Below are positions 59,960 through 64,000 of a stretch of 64,000 bases of DNA, piece after piece. This DNA comes from Pyrus communis (Eukaryota > Streptophyta > Magnoliopsida > Rosales > Rosaceae). The notes beneath the pieces are model-generated. The model saw nothing but the letters and a program-made list of their open reading frames with translations, did not search any database and was not told where the DNA came from. The first letter of the stretch is position 1; each line of letters opens with the position of its first letter. The stretch covers positions 13,872,478 through 13,936,477 of the forward strand of contig NC_084803.1 in NCBI RefSeq assembly GCF_963583255.1, in the 5' to 3' direction. The translations under genes were made by a program, and so were the position numbers.

Positions 59960-60075
59960 TTTGTTAAACGATAGATTTATTAGATTAGATGTTAGATTAA
60001 GAAATCGACAGAATTCGAACCCACGTGTAGTTGTAAGGGCAACACTCCTCATCGTAACTGTAATAGAGCCACTTG
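59960..60075 (-). mobile_element. tRNA-derived SINE remnant (minus strand)
   Basis: A plus-strand T-rich run, then GTTAAACGATAGATTTATTAG, ATTAGATGTTAG, CGACAGAATTCGAACCCACG (reversed box B) and CTGTAATAGAGCCACTTGC. It matches the 31167-31292 copy in order. Confidence 0.7.
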
Positions 60076-60182
60076 CTATTTATTTTTATTTTATGAGCTC
60101 TGAATTGGTCTCTTCATACAAGTTACTGTCCAAGCCAATGAAACTGTGGAGCATGGAATCCAGATCTCGTCATATTCTTTTT

Positions 60183-60350
60183 GTGAGGATCTCATGGATC
60201 CGTCAATCCTGTTCGTTCATCGTAGATCGTGCGGTCAGAAATTATTTAAATATTTTTATTTAAAATTAAACACAAATAGTTATTTGACAAAAACTAACTG
60301 TACCATATATGATAAACAGATAAGATTCATGAATTTCTAGGATCCTCACC
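60183..60350. mobile_element. MITE copy A (GTGAGGATC ends)
   Basis: GTGAGGATCTCATGGATCC at the left pairs with reversed TAGGATCCTCACC. The core ATCGTGCGGTCAGAAATTAT and ATTTAAAATTAAACACAAATAG match 61190-61350. Confidence 0.65.
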
Positions 60351-60776
60351 AAAATGATCCGGAGAGAATCCTGTTGCTGGAGCATGCAAGTTGAAAGATG
60401 ATGACTCTTTAACAGTAGACGACTGGGTTCTCTGATTACATCACCAGAGGCCCATGGCTATAAACAAATTGGTGAAGTACTTCCTTTTTTATTCTTACGG
60501 TTATTAGTTACAGTTTTACTTGGGGGTTTTAAATCATATATTGAGTTCTGAAATAAGAAGAAATAATTTTCAAACTCTCGTTTTCACTTTCTGCACTTGT
60601 TATTATGTTGTTTGATTCTTCTCAAATTTATTCGACCTAACAGCTAAAAAGAGGAGTGCAGAAGAAAGAAAAAAGTGCAGAAATTATCTCTTGAAACAAG
60701 TCTTCCTTCAAAAATAGAAGTCATCAAGTGTTATGACATGTGCTATAGAAGACGGATTCACATACACTTGAGATTT

Positions 60777-60944
60777 TCCTGTGACGATATCTAAGTCAAT
60801 AGCACATTTGTTAAAAATATAACTTTTTCACATAATAGTGCAATAACATTTTGAGATGTGGCAATCCTGTGACGATATCTAAGTCAATAGCACATTTGTT
60901 AAAAATATAACTTTTTCACATAATAGTACGATAACATTTTGGAG
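60777..60944. repeat. 88-bp tandem duplication
   Basis: TCCTGTGACGATATCTAAGT begins at 60777 and again at 60865. The two copies (60777-60864 and 60865-60944) are almost identical through ATAACATTTTG. Confidence 0.95.
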
Positions 60945-61189
60945 ACATTGCCACACTGGTGTCCCATCCCGAGTATAAGTCCTCAAGCTTGGTATAAAAG
61001 TTAAAGTGAGAAAAAAAAACAAACCATGTATTAAGTTCCCATGAAACTACTCGTGTTGTACGTTTGGAAGTAGCACTATGTACTGAATCTAGTACGCCCT
61101 GTCTGGCACTGTTCCTATCTCCCCTGGCAGGCCCAACACACATGCATTTTCTACTGTGTGGGCAGACTACAATTACGGATTTGGATTCC

Positions 61190-61350
61190 ATCAGGATATT
61201 CTAATATCTTAGTCATTTATTGTATATCGTGCGGTCAAAAATCATTTGATTTTCTTTATTTAAAATTAAACACAAATAGTAATTGACAAAAACTGATCGC
61301 ACGATGTACGATGAATGGTTAGAATGTGAGAATTCCTAGGATCTCCACAC
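61190..61350. mobile_element. MITE copy B, same family as 60183-60350
   Basis: TATATCGTGCGGTCAAAAATCAT pairs with reversed GATCGCACGATGTACGATGAA, and ATTTAAAATTAAACACAAATAG is shared with copy A. The ends are diverged. Confidence 0.6.
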
Positions 61351-62467
61351 AGAGGATCCGGAGAGGATCCTCATCCCACAATTACACCTTTTTCTTCACT
61401 TCTCTTCAAAGTAAATATTATGATATTTTAACCACGACTGTTACAGCATCCAGAAGTAATATAGGCAAAAAGTACTTCTACTCGTAAGAGTGTCTGCTAA
61501 AAGCCTAGAAGTTAAATCAATCTAAAGCACAACAAAATTTTACAAAATCCTATCGCTTTTGGGAAAAGTATTTACCAGTATGTCTGCTCGTAAGTGCATC
61601 TACTAGAATCCATTTCACTAGAAGCACAAGAAAATTGTACCAAATTGCTTTTGGGTTATCCGAAAGCACCAAAAACACTTTCAGCCATTCCAAGTGCAGG
61701 GCCAAACATGTAGTTAGCACACTAATTGATATGTACCCAGAACCAGAATTACAGCATCCAATTAAGGGTCTCAATAATCACCAACTCAAATAAATAAACC
61801 AACGGAAAATCTCACTACTGGTGGAGGTAAATAAATAAACAAAATTAGTATTTACAACTAAAGCCGGATATACTAGAATTTTTTGTTTAGTTCTTTCATA
61901 TGTTGAAATACAGATTCGTCATGATACATTACGCAGCAAAGCAGGCAACCTTTTCATCCGGAGAAGCGAAGCTCCGTTCAAGAAGCAACGATTGAATTCA
62001 TGAATTACGGAACTTATAATTTTACATTACTGAACTTACGTTCAGGTTCACAACACAAAAATATAACTCAAGGCCTGACCTCGCATGGCAGCGGCACTAT
62101 TCCTTCTGGAAGAAAGAGAGAACGAGATCCGTATGTACAGAAAACATCTGTGTGTCCACAAAAAGCTGCATGGCATTTAGGGAGGAAAAAGGATACATCA
62201 GTGTGCTTTCAGCTTTATACAATACAACTCAAAAGAGCACCCAGAGTAAGCATTGAAGAAAGATTACAAGTCACTTTCAGAAATAAAGTAAAAGGGTGGT
62301 TAAGATTTATCTTGAATAAATTGATTACAAAATACAAACACAGAACACCAAAACGAACATTATCCATTCTCGACCGAGGTCATGCCTCTTTCAGAGCTTA
62401 GATTTATGTTTTCTTTGACAATTTTACTACTCACATAGACAAAAGAAAATTATCTCAAGGAACGCAC
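61351..62467. other. Intergenic / possible 3' end of the DENN gene
   Basis: The 133-codon plus-strand frame at 62000-62401 has no family resemblance. The minus strand here may hold the last exon and 3' UTR of the DENN-domain gene, but I could not place an in-frame exon after 62468. Confidence 0.4.
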
Positions 62468-63815
62468 CTTCATAAATGGTCGATCGCGACTAGGAAATGA
62501 GTCGATGAAACTCTCCTTCAGAAGTAATGATACCTAATCGGAGGGAAATCAGTGTCAGATCTGTAGGACTATGAACGTGCATTCACATATGAATGTTAAC
62601 TAGATCTTACAAGCTAGGAATTTCCACATTCAAACAAAATTGACCATTTGATCTGCACCATTATCATAAAAACTGAAGAGCCAAATGAATGGATATAATG
62701 ATGCATTATGCTGACGTTCCATATATTTGACATTTCGACAGAACTTTGTCCATGCACGTATATATAATTATGTATTTTTCGGGAAAATTATCTTTTAAAG
62801 TACTAATCATTACAAAGAAGGTCAAGGAAAAATAATAATCCTCTAAGGCACTTGAGTCCTTAAAAGCTGTCATTGTTGGCCAACAAACTGACCTTATCAT
62901 CATTGGACTGTACATTAGTAATTGTATGTGAACGGAGGTTCGAGCAAAGAGAATCCAAATAAGTTCTCAACACTCCTAGGAAACCCTTGGCAGCTACAAT
63001 CTACAACCAGCAAATAAATACATGAAAATTAAAGGTAGATGAGTAAATTTTTTAAAATCAGACACAATTGAACAAAGCATAACACACCTGTTCTTCTGTG
63101 CATTCGTACACTGGCCTTTTCCTACCCAAAAAACTCTCTCCCACAAGCTTTGCATGATAAGGACTTAAGGATGAAAATAATTCCTTATGTTGTGGTAATT
63201 GAGGTATTGTCGGCGACTTCACCTATTACATCATGAAGTGGACGAATTTAGTTTTTCTTACGAATACTTGCATTTTAATAAACATTAGTCATTAATCATA
63301 CACGAGAAAAGAGAAAGTACATGACAAATGATTGAAAAAGCATGAGAAAAAGTTAAACACAAGATGCGTCAATATAAAGATTTTTCCTTTCAGTTTTATG
63401 GGCAAATTGCAGATTTGCCAACCTAAGGCCAAATTGCAGATTTGTCCATGCCCTGAACCCACAAAATTATTCTTAGAAAGAGAATTGTCTGGCACTGAAA
63501 CATAATTATCTCAAAAGATGAAAGCATTCGCAACAATGCTATGCCCCTTAAGGCCCCAAAGAATGCTACTTAAGTCTCAACTAATATTCTTTTATAGTGA
63601 CAAAACTATATACTAGTATTAAATCCTTGAGATCATTGCAATGAATAATGACCATATGACTGAATTTAAGGTACAACTTATATGAGCCTTTTATGCATGT
63701 TCCACGAGTAATAAAATACAATTGCTTGAAAACAACAAACCTGGTTCTTGTTGGCGTCAACTACAATTGTATTGGATAGTTTCGACTGTACTTCATATTT
63801 GTTCTTCACACCAAC
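62468..63815 (-). CDS. DENN (AEX-3)-domain protein, four 3'-terminal-side exons, partial
   Basis: Minus-strand exons 63815-63741, 63222-63088, 63000-62893 and 62533-62468 each hold a whole number of codons (25, 45, 36, 22) between AG and GT sites and read through in one frame. They contain LSNTIVVDANKNQ, PQLPQHKELFSSLSPYHAKL, LVGESFLGRKRPVYECTEEQ, AAKGFLGVLRTYLDSLCSNL, RSHTITNVQSNDDK and LLLKESFIDSFPSRDRPFMK, matching the cDENN/dDENN end of plant DENN (AEX-3) proteins, probable Rab guanine-nucleotide exchange factors. The N-terminal exons lie beyond 64000. After 62468 the next candidate acceptor gives an immediate stop, so the C-terminus is unresolved or lost. Confidence 0.82.
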
Positions 63816-64000
63816 CTACAGAAGAAATATATGTTTAATAACCAATCAAAGTTAGATACGATACTAAGGCTAACTAGAAAAAGGAAAAAGATGGCTTAGT
63901 TAGTGCAACGGGTTTAACAGTGATGTGTGTGTTCGGGGTTTTTGCTTGGTGGGGAAGGGGCACCACTGTTTTATATTTGTTATATTACTTGGAGAAGACA

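Larger units (their letters stand above)
58063..60182. other. Intergenic with MITE, GA repeat and SINE remnant
   Basis: It contains (GA)14-15 at 58601-58629, a foldback MITE at about 59032-59167 and a SINE remnant at about 59960-60075. The 120-codon frame at 58635-58997 has no recognisable family. Confidence 0.5.

Noticed and set aside
62000..62401. 133-codon plus-strand frame as a gene
   Set aside because: It opposes the DENN gene 3' region and has no recognisable domain.
1..64000. CRISPR arrays, operons, phage or other prokaryote-type systems
   Set aside because: Spliced plant genes and plant transposons throughout; the tandem repeats seen have no CRISPR-like spacers.

Overview
This window is plant nuclear DNA, most likely from a Rosaceae tree of the apple/pear type. 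The evidence is the class of genes (spliced R2R3-MYB, GRF and Mediator genes with GT-AG introns), the high A+T content, and dense plant transposon families. These include a Ty1-copia element with an initiator-Met tRNA primer site, a plant L1-type LINE, tRNA-derived SINEs resembling the Rosaceae Au-like type, Tourist, hAT and Mutator MITEs, and GGGTTGGG-rich hAT relatives. The species assignment is inference. I see no operon, phage, CRISPR or other prokaryote-like system.

Layout. 1-3196 is the 5' half of a decayed copia element on the minus strand, with its 5' LTR and primer site visible; it runs off the window start. 4535-5594 is a PIF/Harbinger (Tourist-like) element with TTA target duplications. 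7262-8773 is the first R2R3-MYB gene. 8774-20741 is a repeat field: homopolymers, a 94-bp tandem repeat, a TRIM-like remnant, SINEs, a 450-bp Tourist MITE, and a three-level nest at 14705-17690 (hAT inside hAT-like element, with a solo LTR inside that). 20757-26794 is a complete but inactivated LINE on the minus strand, bounded by a perfect 15-bp duplication. 28125-33195 is another MITE/SINE cluster. It leads into the second R2R3-MYB gene, 33452-34702, whose TATA-bearing promoter is tandemly duplicated.

The right half is richer in genes, but many copies are broken. There is a cytochrome P450 pseudogene of the CYP72 clan (41390-42885), an RNA polymerase III subunit RPC4 pseudogene (45766-43573, minus), an intact MED20 gene in five exons (48831-47265, minus), and a truncated CTR9/ELF8 copy with internal deletions (50404-52922, plus). 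A growth-regulating factor gene with QLQ and WRC domains and a miR396 site follows (57610-55647, minus). Last come four in-frame exons of a DENN-domain protein (63815-62468, minus) that continues beyond the window.

How the genes relate. The two MYB genes have identical intron positions and phases (133- and 130-nt first exons), the bHLH-interaction signature in R3 and the subgroup 5 (TT2/MYB123-like) motif. They are probably an old tandem duplicate pair pushed about 25 kb apart by transposon insertion, and members of that subgroup control proanthocyanidin/flavonoid genes. RPC4, MED20 and CTR9 all belong to the transcription machinery. Only MED20 looks intact here, so the other two are probably degenerate paralogues left by duplication and fractionation.
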